Source: Microbacterium ureisolvens
Lineage (GTDB): Bacteria > Actinomycetota > Actinomycetes > Actinomycetales > Microbacteriaceae
Direction of reading: 5' to 3'
DNA length: 64,000 nucleotides
NCBI RefSeq assembly: GCF_015278315.1
Contig: NZ_JADIJE010000001.1
Coordinates: 372,001 to 436,000, forward strand
The notes below the pieces were generated by a model. The model worked only from the letters and a program-made list of their open reading frames with translations, did no database searches and was not told the origin of the DNA. A program made the position numbers and the translations under genes. Shown here one piece after another: positions 18,279 through 25,602 of the stretch (positions are counted from its first letter, which is position 1; each line of letters starts with the position of its first letter).

Positions 18279-20271
18279 TCGTGGAGTTGGTGAACGACGG
18301 GTTGCCGCTGCCCAAGTAGAAGATGCCCGGGTAGTTCTCGAAGCTCTGCGGCGTCGGCTGGCCGCTGGCGGCGTACGTGTTTCCGCTGCTCGTCGTCTGG
18401 TCGATGTAGAGGCGCCCGGTGCGACTGTTGCTGACGTAGAAGATGGCGCTGCCGCCCGCCTTGGCCGAGTTCCGCTCGATGCGCGAGCCCGAGATGCGGA
18501 CATCATACGTGCCGCCGTCGGTGTAGATGGCCCCGCCACTGCCGCCGCCGGGGGTCCCGGGCTTCGGAGGGTTCGCGCAGCACCCCACGGCACTGTTGTC
18601 CGTCAGCAGGCTGTTGACGATGGTGATCGGCGTCCGCAGACCGCTGATCGCGCCGCCGTTCGAGCAGCTGTTGCCCTTCCCCGCCGCGCCGCCGAACGTG
18701 CTGTTCACGATGACGACAGGATCCTGGTTCATCGCCGCCTGCGAAGGGTCCAGGCTGTTCGGCGTCGCCGAGTGCTGGGCAAGGACCCTTACCGCACCGC
18801 CGCCGAGGTCCGGCCCGTTGGGCGCACAGGTGTTGCCGGTGAAGATCGTGTTGACGACCTTCAGTCGGCCGCCCAGCGCGAAGATCGCGCCGCCGCCGTT
18901 GGAGCCCTGGTTGACGTCACCAGGCGACACATACGACTCGTTGGTGGCGTTGCCGTCTGCGAGGGTGATGTTCTGGACGGTCACGCGCGGGTACGCAGGT
19001 GCGTACAGGCAGTTGCCGGGCACCGAGCCGAGCGACGAATCGCACGTGTCGATGTAGAGGATGCGCCGCACATCACCACCCGACAGCGTGACGAGTCCGC
19101 CCCCGTCGATCACGAGGTTCTGGGTGCTGTTGCGGATCTTGAGCGTCTGCGAAAGCGGGATCGTGACAGGACTCGACCCGCAGTTGAACGTCACGACGCC
19201 GCCGGCAGCGACCGCCGCGACGACGGCCGCAGATGTGCAGCTCGCGGCGGTGCCCGTTCCGACGACGGCGGTCGGGCGGCTGGCATCTTCGGCGCCCATG
19301 CCAGCGGGTACGGGCACGGCGCCGCTGGCGTTGCCCGGCTGGAAACCCGCAGGCGGGCTCGGAGTCGCGGGCGGCGCGGGCGTCGTCGTCGCGGAGGTCG
19401 TGAAGGTCCGATCCACCTTGGAAACGGTGACGTTTCCCGCCGCGTCGACGGAGCGCACCTGATAGTGGTAGGTGACACCGGCGGCGAGACCGGAGATCGT
19501 CTGCCGATGCGCCGTCGCCATCGTCGAGTCCAGCGTCGTGGTCTTGCCATACGCGCTCGTCGTGCCGAAGTTGATCTGAGTGCTGGCCGCCTCGTTCGTC
19601 GTCCACGAGATCGTGGCGCTGGTCTGCGTGACCCCGGATGCCGACACCGCGCTGATCACGGGTGCCACGGTGTCTGCAGGCGCCGCAGCGGGTGTGAACA
19701 GCACGTCGACGTAGTAGTTCGAAGCCCGGTAGGTCGACGAGGGGAAGCGGGACGCACCGTAGGCATAGACCCCGGCGTTCGCCGGTGCGGTCAGGTCGCC
19801 GCGGGTCACGGCGCTCGTGAATGCCGACGTCGCGGCAGCGTAATGCCCTCGGGGCGCGTGGTAGGACGCGACGTAGCTGGTGCCTTTCGTGACGGTCACC
19901 GGTGTGCTGAATCGTGCTACCTGCCAGCCCGACGCGGTCTCCTCGGTGAACGTCGTCGTCGCGAGGCGCTGCCCGGACGCGCTCCACAGGCTCCCGGTAT
20001 GGGTACCGGTGTTTCCGACTCCCTTGTAGAAGCGGATCCCCGAAACGGTGCCGCTGACGGCCGGTACGATCGTGAGACCGAGTTCGACCGCACCACTGTC
20101 GTCGAATGCGGTGATGGCCGGCTTCTCGGTCCCGAAGAATGTCGCCTCCGTCGTCGCCGCAACAGCGGGGGCGGCGAGCGTCACGCCCGTCACGGCGAGC
20201 ACCAGCGCGAGCAGCACAGCGAGTGCGCGCCGAAGCGAGCGTGGAGGGGCGGCGTTGAATCGGCTCATCAT
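18271..20271 (-). CDS. Secreted DUF4082 / FN3-like / beta-helix protein
   Basis: About 666 residues from the second of two adjacent ATGs, with GAGGA upstream. Signal peptide with an Arg-rich start (SRFNAAPPRSLRRAL) and cleavage near APAVAA. One DUF4082 module at about 40-190 (VELGLTI, GIRFYKGVGNTGTHTGSLW, GWQVARF). Then an FN3/Ig-like domain (DTVAPVISAVSASGVT, ISWTTNEAASTQI, YHYQVRSVD) at about 195-290, a Pro-rich linker, and a C-terminal beta-helix of about 340 residues with polymorphic-outer-membrane-like repeats (GGGAIFALGG, GGAISGL, GGAIYTDGG). Several cysteines occur in the helix (CDSS, NCLY, GCCANP). Probably extracellular; no catalytic motif found. Paired palindromes upstream suggest dedicated regulation. 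Confidence 0.83.
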   Translation of the reverse strand: MMSRFNAAPPRSLRRALAVLLALVLAVTGVTLAAPAVAATTEATFFGTEKPAITAFDDSGAVELGLTIVPAVSGTVSGIRFYKGVGNTGTHTGSLWSASGQRLATTTFTEETASGWQVARFSTPVTVTKGTSYVASYHAPRGHYAAATSAFTSAVTRGDLTAPANAGVYAYGASRFPSSTYRASNYYVDVLFTPAAAPADTVAPVISAVSASGVTQTSATISWTTNEAASTQINFGTTSAYGKTTTLDSTMATAHRQTISGLAAGVTYHYQVRSVDAAGNVTVSKVDRTFTTSATTTPAPPATPSPPAGFQPGNASGAVPVPAGMGAEDASRPTAVVGTGTAASCTSAAVVAAVAAGGVVTFNCGSSPVTIPLSQTLKIRNSTQNLVIDGGGLVTLSGGDVRRILYIDTCDSSLGSVPGNCLYAPAYPRVTVQNITLADGNATNESYVSPGDVNQGSNGGGAIFALGGRLKVVNTIFTGNTCAPNGPDLGGGAVRVLAQHSATPNSLDPSQAAMNQDPVVIVNSTFGGAAGKGNSCSNGGAISGLRTPITIVNSLLTDNSAVGCCANPPKPGTPGGGSGGAIYTDGGTYDVRISGSRIERNSAKAGGSAIFYVSNSRTGRLYIDQTTSSGNTYAASGQPTPQSFENYPGIFYLGSGNPSFTNSTIK

Positions 20272-20393
20272 CGTCGGGTGGATTCCTCGGGGATGTTGCG
20301 GCAGGACTCGCGAGTCATTCGGACAGCCGAACTGGATGGGGGAATCCGACGGCCCATTCAGGCTCGCACGCGGGCGAGCGAGGGCTCCGGTCT

Positions 20394-20430
20394 GTGAGAG
20401 CAATCTCACGGGGTGTGAGAGGAGTCTCAC
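20394..20430 (-). promoter_or_regulatory. Two tandem palindromic operator-like sites
   Basis: GTGAGA-GCAA-TCTCAC at 20394-20409 and GTGAGA-GGAG-TCTCAC at 20415-20430 are two perfect 6+6 palindromes with centres 21 bp apart, two turns of the helix. They lie about 120-160 bp upstream of the DUF4082/beta-helix start at 20271 and downstream of the GT2 gene stop. Matched arms with unmatched centres are the signature of two dimers of one transcription factor. The factor is unknown, and no clear -10 box was found nearby. Confidence 0.6.
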
Positions 20431-20459
20431 GCATCGATCTGCCGATTCTGATGCTTCAC

Positions 20460-20482
20460 GGATGCCGCGGGCTGCGGCATCC
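20460..20482 (-). terminator. Hairpin after the GT2-GtrA gene
   Basis: GGATGCCGC, a 5-nt loop and GCGGCATCC form a perfect 9-bp stem 6 bp past the GT2 stop codon. No T-tract follows on the minus strand. The arms are the octamer that recurs throughout this genome segment. Confidence 0.5.
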
Positions 20483-20487
20483 GTTCA

Positions 20488-21645
20488 CTACAGCTCGCCG
20501 GGCTGCATGACCTCTTCGTCGATCTCCTCGATGATGCGCCGCGCACGCGACGGCTCGACGCCGGGCTTGCGGGGCGCGTAGACCACGAGCGAGTGGAACA
20601 GGAAGCGCACGAAGAATGCCAGGACGAGGGTGATCGCGGTGGCGACGACCGCCGAGATGTGGCCCGTTGAGACCATCAGAGCCACGATCGGGATGCGCAC
20701 GAGCGCCTCTGCGTTGTTGAAGGTGAATGACTTGGCGAACCGCAGCCACACGCCCGACGCGTTCTCGCGCATGTCGTCGAAGACGAATCGCTCCTGCAGC
20801 AGGAAGTTGCCGATGATCGTCGCCTCGGCGGCGATGACGGCGGCGATGATGTAGTCCACGCCGAGCTGTGTGAGCGCCCACACGATCGCGACGTTGGCGA
20901 TCGCGCCGAGCCCGCCGATGACGGCGAAGAGAGACATCTTGCCGAAGCGCAGCGCGGTCAGCTGTGCGAGGAAGTGCAGCCCCTGACGCACCGACGCCTT
21001 GGACTCGCCCGCGTGCCGGTCGGCGAAGTCGAACGGCACCTCGGCGACCCGCATCGGCCGGCGCGCGAGGATCTCGAGCAGGATCTTGAAGCCGCGAGGC
21101 TGGAGCAGCGCCTGGTCGACACTGCGGCGGTCGATGAGGAAGTAGCCCGTCATCGGGTCGGTCACGTCGCGCAGCCGGATCGGGAACATCGCGCGGGTGA
21201 GCGCCGTCGAGGCCTTCGACACCATCACGCGGGTGCGGTCGGCGAGCCCGTGGGCGGTGCCGCCGCCGGCGTAGCGCGAGGCGATCACGACGTCGACGTC
21301 GCCGGCCGCGAACCGCTGCCACATCTCCGGGATCTTCTCGGGCGGATGCTGCAGATCGCCGTCGATGACGAGGCACGCGTCGGCCTCCGCGGCCGTGAGC
21401 CCCTCCAGCACCGCGCCGCCGAGACCGCCGGTGGGCTCGTCCCGGTGGATGATCCGGACGGGAAGAGAAGCGGATGCCGCAACCTGGCGGACGACGTCGG
21501 GCGTGGAATCCGTGCTGTCGTCGACGAACAGGATCTCGGCGTCGATGCCGCCGGGCACGGTCGCCAGCGCCGAGGTGACGCGCCGGACGAGCTCCGCGAC
21601 GTTGGGAGCCTCGTTGTACGTCGGGACGACGATAGACAGCTGCAT
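20488..21645 (-). CDS. GT2 polyprenyl-phosphate mannosyltransferase-like protein fused to GtrA domain
   Basis: 385 residues from ATG with GAGG 8-11 nt upstream. The N-terminal ~235 residues are a GT2 domain of the DPM1/Ppm1 type (LSIVVPTYNEAPNVAELVRR, FVDDSTDST, VIDGDLQHPPE, VIASRYAGGG, DPMTGYFLIDR), which loads a sugar from a nucleotide onto polyprenyl phosphate. The C-terminal ~130 residues are a GtrA/DPMS-like membrane domain with about four helices (SLFAVIGGLGAIANVAIV, NFLLQERFVFDD). It would supply a lipid-linked sugar for transfer outside the membrane, consistent with the surface-glycan neighbourhood. The sugar cannot be assigned. Confidence 0.87.
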   Translation of the reverse strand: MQLSIVVPTYNEAPNVAELVRRVTSALATVPGGIDAEILFVDDSTDSTPDVVRQVAASASLPVRIIHRDEPTGGLGGAVLEGLTAAEADACLVIDGDLQHPPEKIPEMWQRFAAGDVDVVIASRYAGGGTAHGLADRTRVMVSKASTALTRAMFPIRLRDVTDPMTGYFLIDRRSVDQALLQPRGFKILLEILARRPMRVAEVPFDFADRHAGESKASVRQGLHFLAQLTALRFGKMSLFAVIGGLGAIANVAIVWALTQLGVDYIIAAVIAAEATIIGNFLLQERFVFDDMRENASGVWLRFAKSFTFNNAEALVRIPIVALMVSTGHISAVVATAITLVLAFFVRFLFHSLVVYAPRKPGVEPSRARRIIEEIDEEVMQPGEL

Positions 21646-21807
21646 TGCCGATCATCCTCGCACGCCCACATGAACGGGGCGTGAAGCGGGCTGAGACGTA
21701 CGCCCGCGGACCGCGGCCCCGGAGATGTATCGACCCGATGCCTCGACATGAGGCGGAAAGCCGAGCATGCTGGCGTCCACAACGCTGTCAGCCCGCAGGA
21801 GGATGCC

Positions 21808-23265
21808 GTGCCCGTACGTCTGACCCGCCGTTCGCACTCGAGGACCGCACGGCCGACCGCCGTCGCCTGCGTCGTCGCCGGGGTGGTGCTGGCCTCCCTC
21901 GCGGGCCCCGGCGCCGCCACCGCCGCGCCGGACTCCCCCGGACCCCGGTACGCACCCGGTGCCGACGGCGCCGGCGACCCCTACTTCCCGTTCGCGGGCA
22001 ACGGCGGCTTCGACGTGCAGCATTACGACCTCGATCTCGACTACACGCTCCCGGCGCCGGCGCCCGCACCCCTGGAAGGGCAGCTGACCGGCGTCGCGAC
22101 GATCGACCTCGTGGCGACCGCCGACCTCGACCGCTTCAACCTCGACCTGCGCGGGCTCACCGTCTCGTCGGTGGTCGTCGAAGGCAAGAGCATGGCGTTC
22201 GCACAGCAGGGTGGCGAACTCGTCATCACGCCGCGCCCGAAGCTCAAAGCCGGCCAGGCGGCGACGGTCGTCGTGTCGTACGGCGGAACGACGACGCGCC
22301 CGGTCGACATCGAGGGCGAGCTGTACGGCTGGGTGACGACGCGCGACGGCGCGATGGTGGTGAGCGAGCCCGACGGCTCGTCGACCTGGTTCCCCGTCAG
22401 CGATCATCCGACCGACAAGGCCACGTACAGCTTCGAGATCACCGTGCCGCAGGGCAGCGTCGCCGTGGCCAACGGTCTGCTCGAGGGATCGGAGACGGCA
22501 GACGGCAATACGACGTGGCACTGGAACGCCCCCGACCTCATGGCCGCCTACCTGGCCACCGCCACGGTCGGCAACTTCCGGCTCGAACAGTACACGGCCC
22601 CGAACGGCACACCGATCGTCGATGCCGTCGACGTGACGCGCCAGCCGAACCAGTACGCGAATCTCGCGCGGACGGGTGAGATGCTGACGCTCTTCGAGGG
22701 CCTGTACGGCGACTACCCGTTCGTCTCCTACGGAGCCATCGTCGACAACGACTCGGTGGGGTACGCCCTCGAGACGCAGACCCGATCCTTCTTCTCGGGG
22801 TCGGCAGGACTCGGCACCGTCGCCCACGAGTTGGCGCACCAGTGGATGGGCAACCAGGTCAGCCCGGGCCGGTGGGCCGACATCTGGCTGAACGAGGGCT
22901 GGGCGACGTACTCGGAGTGGATCTGGACCGAGCACAACGGCGGGCTGACCGCGCAGGCGCGGTTCGACGCCGTCATGGCCTCGACCTCGCAGGCGCCCTG
23001 GAACACCGTGCTGGCCGACCCCGGGCCGACGGGACTGTTCGGCACACCCGTCTACACCCGCGGCGCCGCCCTGCTGCACGCGCTTCGGGTGAAGATCGGC
23101 GACGACGCGTTCTTCGACATCGCCAAGGAGTGGGTCGCCCGCTTCGCCGGCGGCACGGCGACCACGGCCGATTTCATCGCACTCTCCGAGGAGATCTCGG
23201 ACCAGGACCTCACCATGTTCTTCGACGTCTGGGCCTACCAGCCGCCCAAGCCGACGAGCTGGTGA
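21808..23265 (+). CDS. Exported M1-family zinc metallopeptidase
   Basis: 485 residues; the GTG at 21808 is chosen because AGGAGG ends 5 nt before it and a signal peptide begins there (VRLTRRSHSRTARP, hydrophobic core, cleavage near AATAAP). An upstream in-frame start at 21748 would add a non-signal leader. The mature protein has the M1 beta-sandwich N-domain (STWFPVSDHPTDKATYSF) and the catalytic domain with AHELAHQWMGN (HExxH) and the zinc-binding glutamate in WLNEGWATYSEW. It lacks the long C-terminal ERAP-type domain of PepN, so it is the short secreted form. The usual GAMEN motif appears altered; YALETQ may take its place. Expected to trim peptides outside the cell. Confidence 0.9.
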   Translation: MPVRLTRRSHSRTARPTAVACVVAGVVLASLAGPGAATAAPDSPGPRYAPGADGAGDPYFPFAGNGGFDVQHYDLDLDYTLPAPAPAPLEGQLTGVATIDLVATADLDRFNLDLRGLTVSSVVVEGKSMAFAQQGGELVITPRPKLKAGQAATVVVSYGGTTTRPVDIEGELYGWVTTRDGAMVVSEPDGSSTWFPVSDHPTDKATYSFEITVPQGSVAVANGLLEGSETADGNTTWHWNAPDLMAAYLATATVGNFRLEQYTAPNGTPIVDAVDVTRQPNQYANLARTGEMLTLFEGLYGDYPFVSYGAIVDNDSVGYALETQTRSFFSGSAGLGTVAHELAHQWMGNQVSPGRWADIWLNEGWATYSEWIWTEHNGGLTAQARFDAVMASTSQAPWNTVLADPGPTGLFGTPVYTRGAALLHALRVKIGDDAFFDIAKEWVARFAGGTATTADFIALSEEISDQDLTMFFDVWAYQPPKPTSW

Positions 23266-23330
23266 ACGGAGGAAACGCACAGGAGCACACGGTGCGCCGG
23301 AGACGCCGGCGAACCGTCCGGCGGCTGCTA

Positions 23331-23362
23331 CCGGGCGCCTTGCGTCGGCCCCCGGCGCCCGG
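23331..23362 (+). terminator. GC-rich hairpin after the M1 peptidase
   Basis: CCGGGCGCC and GGCGCCCGG form a perfect 9-bp stem with a 14-nt loop, 65 bp after the stop. A smaller CGCCGG/CCGGCG stem precedes it. No T-run, as is common in this group. Confidence 0.5.
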
Positions 23363-23396
23363 CCCTCACCCAGGATGCGCGGGGGAGAATAGACGG

Positions 23397-23657
23397 ATGA
23401 CTTCCTCCCCCACGGCCATCACCATGTTCGGCGCGGACTGGTGCCGCGACTGCATCCGCACGAAGAAGCAGCTCGACGAGCTCGGCATCTCGTACACCTA
23501 CGTCGACCTCGTCGCCGACCCGGCCGCCGCCGATGTCGCCCGCGACATCTCCGGTCGCACGAACATCCCGGTGGTGGTGTACCCCGACGCCTCCCACCAC
23601 GTGGAGCCGTCGAACGCGGACGTCGAGGCCAAGCTCCGCGAGCTCGCCCTCCTCTGA
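23397..23657 (+). CDS. Mycoredoxin/glutaredoxin-family protein
   Basis: 86 residues. The thioredoxin fold is shown by ITMFGADWCRDCIRTKK with a CxxC active site (CRDC), the cis-proline region TNIPVVVYP and the downstream HHVEPSNADVEAKL. Length and pattern match actinobacterial mycoredoxins, which reduce mycothiol-protein mixed disulfides in the cytoplasm. NrdH is the alternative, but the CRDC site and missing NrdH signature favour the mycoredoxin group. It stands alone between the peptidase and kynA. Confidence 0.85.
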   Translation: MTSSPTAITMFGADWCRDCIRTKKQLDELGISYTYVDLVADPAAADVARDISGRTNIPVVVYPDASHHVEPSNADVEAKLRELALL

Positions 23658-23761
23658 CCTCCCGGTCGAGGGCGCACGAACTGCACGCCCCGCCGCCGCA
23701 GACGCGCAATCGGTGCGCTCTCGGCGCGCGACAGGCCTGACGGCGCGGCATCCGTCCTCAT

Positions 23762-23767
23762 TAGGCT
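23762..23767 (+). promoter_or_regulatory. -10 box of kynA, probably leaderless transcript
   Basis: TAGGCT (TANNNT type) ends 6 nt before the GTG start, which would place the first RNA base at the start codon. The same hexamer in the same position precedes mdh and the CPA1 antiporter gene. The -35 match is weak (CTGACG region). Confidence 0.55.
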
Positions 23768-23773
23768 GAGGCC

Positions 23774-24622
23774 GTGAGCGTCGAACGCAATACCCGGGCG
23801 ATCGAGGGATCCGTCGTCACCGACTTCGAGGACCGCATGAGCTACGGCGGCTACCTCGACCTCGAGACGCTGCTGTCGGCGCAGCGACCACTCAGCGATC
23901 CGGAGCACCACGACGAGCTCCTGTTCATCGTGCAGCACCAGACCACCGAGCTGTGGCTGAAGCTCGTGCTGCACGAGCTCGGCGCCGCGTGCCGGCTGCT
24001 GCGGGAGGACCAGCTCGCACCGGCCCTCAAATGCATCGCGCGCGTCAAGCACATCCAGAAGACGCTCACCGAGCAGTGGTCGGTGCTGGCGACCCTGACC
24101 CCCGCCGAGTACGGGCAGTTCCGCGGCGTGCTGGGCAACGCGAGCGGGTTCCAGTCTGCGCAGTACCGCGCGGTCGAGTTCACGCTGGGCAACAAGAACG
24201 CCGGCATGCTGCGCGTCTTCGCGTCCGACCCGTCCGCCCACGCGCTGGTGAAGACCGCGCTCGAGGAGCCGAGCCTCTACGACGAGTTCCTGCGGTTGCT
24301 GGCGCGCTCCGGCTACCCGATCCCGGCCGACGTGCTCGAGCGCGACGTCACGACCGCGTGGACCTACTCCCCCGAGCTCGTCCCCGTGTTCACCGAGATC
24401 TACCGCGACCCTGAGGCCCACTGGGCCGCCTACGAGACCTGCGAGGAGCTCGTCGACCTGGAGGACAACTTCCAGCTCTGGCGCTTCCGCCACCTCAAGA
24501 CGGTCGAGCGCATCATCGGCCTCAAGACGGGCACGGGCGGCTCGAGCGGCGTGCCGTTCCTCCAGCGGGCACTCGACCTGACCTTCTTCCCCGAGCTGTA
24601 CGCCGTGCGGACGGAGCTGTGA
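23774..24622 (+). CDS. kynA: Tryptophan 2,3-dioxygenase
   Basis: 282 residues, GTG start. Heme enzyme that opens the indole ring of L-tryptophan to N-formylkynurenine, the first step of the kynurenine pathway. Family marks: MSYGGYLDLETLLSAQ, FIVQHQTTELWLKL with the distal His at about 55, the FQSAQYRAVEF segment, and FRHLKTVERIIGLKTGTGGS, which holds the proximal heme His at about 240 and the substrate-carboxylate loop. Those positions match the well-studied Xanthomonas enzyme. The stop overlaps the start of the amidohydrolase gene, so kynA, the amidohydrolase and kynU form one operon. Confidence 0.96.
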   Translation: MSVERNTRAIEGSVVTDFEDRMSYGGYLDLETLLSAQRPLSDPEHHDELLFIVQHQTTELWLKLVLHELGAACRLLREDQLAPALKCIARVKHIQKTLTEQWSVLATLTPAEYGQFRGVLGNASGFQSAQYRAVEFTLGNKNAGMLRVFASDPSAHALVKTALEEPSLYDEFLRLLARSGYPIPADVLERDVTTAWTYSPELVPVFTEIYRDPEAHWAAYETCEELVDLEDNFQLWRFRHLKTVERIIGLKTGTGGSSGVPFLQRALDLTFFPELYAVRTEL

Positions 24623-25602
24623 TGTCGCACGATCCCGAAGCGCTGCGGGCTCTGCTCGGCCCCGAGGCCGCCCTCTGCCGGCGGGCCATCACCGGCGAGC
24701 ACGGCGTCTCGCTGCCGCCCTTCATCGACCACCACGTGCATCTGCACCTCATCGACGAGACCGGGCTTGCCGCGGGCGGCATCGCCGGAGTCGTCGACCT
24801 CGGCGGCGACCCGGTCGCCCTCGCGCGGCGCGAGAACCACGGCATTCCGCGCGTGGCATACGCCGGCGCGTTCCTCACCGCGCCGGGCGGGTATCCGGTC
24901 GGGCGATCGTGGGCGCCGGCCGAGATCGCCCGCGAGATCAGCGATCCCTCGACCCACCCGGGCGTCCCCGGCGGCGCGGCGACAGCGGTCGACGAGCAGG
25001 CGTCGTTCGGGGCATCCGTCATCAAGGTCTCGCTCAACAGCACCGCCGGACCCGTCTTCGACGCCGCGACGCTCGCCGCCGTCGTCGAGCTCTCACGCGA
25101 GCGCGGTCTGCCCGTCGTCGCACATGCGGAGGGCGACGGAATGCCGCGGCTCGCGCTCGACGCGGGGGTCGACGGGTTCGCGCACACGCCGTTCGACGAG
25201 TTCGTCGGCCGCACGTTCACCGCCCACGCCATCTCGTCGGGACAGGTGTGGATCTCGACGCTCGCGATCCACGACGCGGACGCCGAGGCCGCCGAGTTCG
25301 CCCGTGTGAACCTCGCGGGCTTCGCCGCTGCCGGCGGCCGCGTACTGTACGGCACCGACCTGGGCAACGGCGATCAGCCGATCGGCGTCAATCCCGCCGA
25401 GGTCGCCGCGCTCGACCGCGCCGGCGTGCGCGGTGCGGCGCTCGTCGCCGCGATGGCCGACCCCTGGCCGGCGGCGGAACGGCCGTCCGGCGTGAGCACG
25501 TTCGTGCCCGGCCCGCCCCCGACCCGGCTCGACGATGTGCCCGAGTGGCTGCGGGCCGCCACCGTCGTCCCCACCGAGGAGCTGGTCCATGACGACCTCT
25601 GA
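24622..25602 (+). CDS. Amidohydrolase-superfamily protein in the kynurenine operon, candidate formylkynurenine formamidase
   Basis: 326 residues. TGATG overlap with kynA makes the ATG at 24622 the likely start; the GTG three bases earlier is also possible. A complete set of metal ligands of the amidohydrolase barrel is visible: IDHHVH (about 38 and 40), a Lys in SVIKVSLNS, His in VVAHAEGD (about 166), His in GFAHTPFDEF (about 188) and Asp in LYGTDLGNGDQP (about 246). Cytosolic, no signal peptide. It lies between the enzymes before and after N-formylkynurenine hydrolysis, and no KynB or alpha/beta-hydrolase formamidase is present in the cluster. Deformylation is therefore the natural guess, not proven. 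Confidence 0.83.
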   Translation: MSHDPEALRALLGPEAALCRRAITGEHGVSLPPFIDHHVHLHLIDETGLAAGGIAGVVDLGGDPVALARRENHGIPRVAYAGAFLTAPGGYPVGRSWAPAEIAREISDPSTHPGVPGGAATAVDEQASFGASVIKVSLNSTAGPVFDAATLAAVVELSRERGLPVVAHAEGDGMPRLALDAGVDGFAHTPFDEFVGRTFTAHAISSGQVWISTLAIHDADAEAAEFARVNLAGFAAAGGRVLYGTDLGNGDQPIGVNPAEVAALDRAGVRGAALVAAMADPWPAAERPSGVSTFVPGPPPTRLDDVPEWLRAATVVPTEELVHDDL

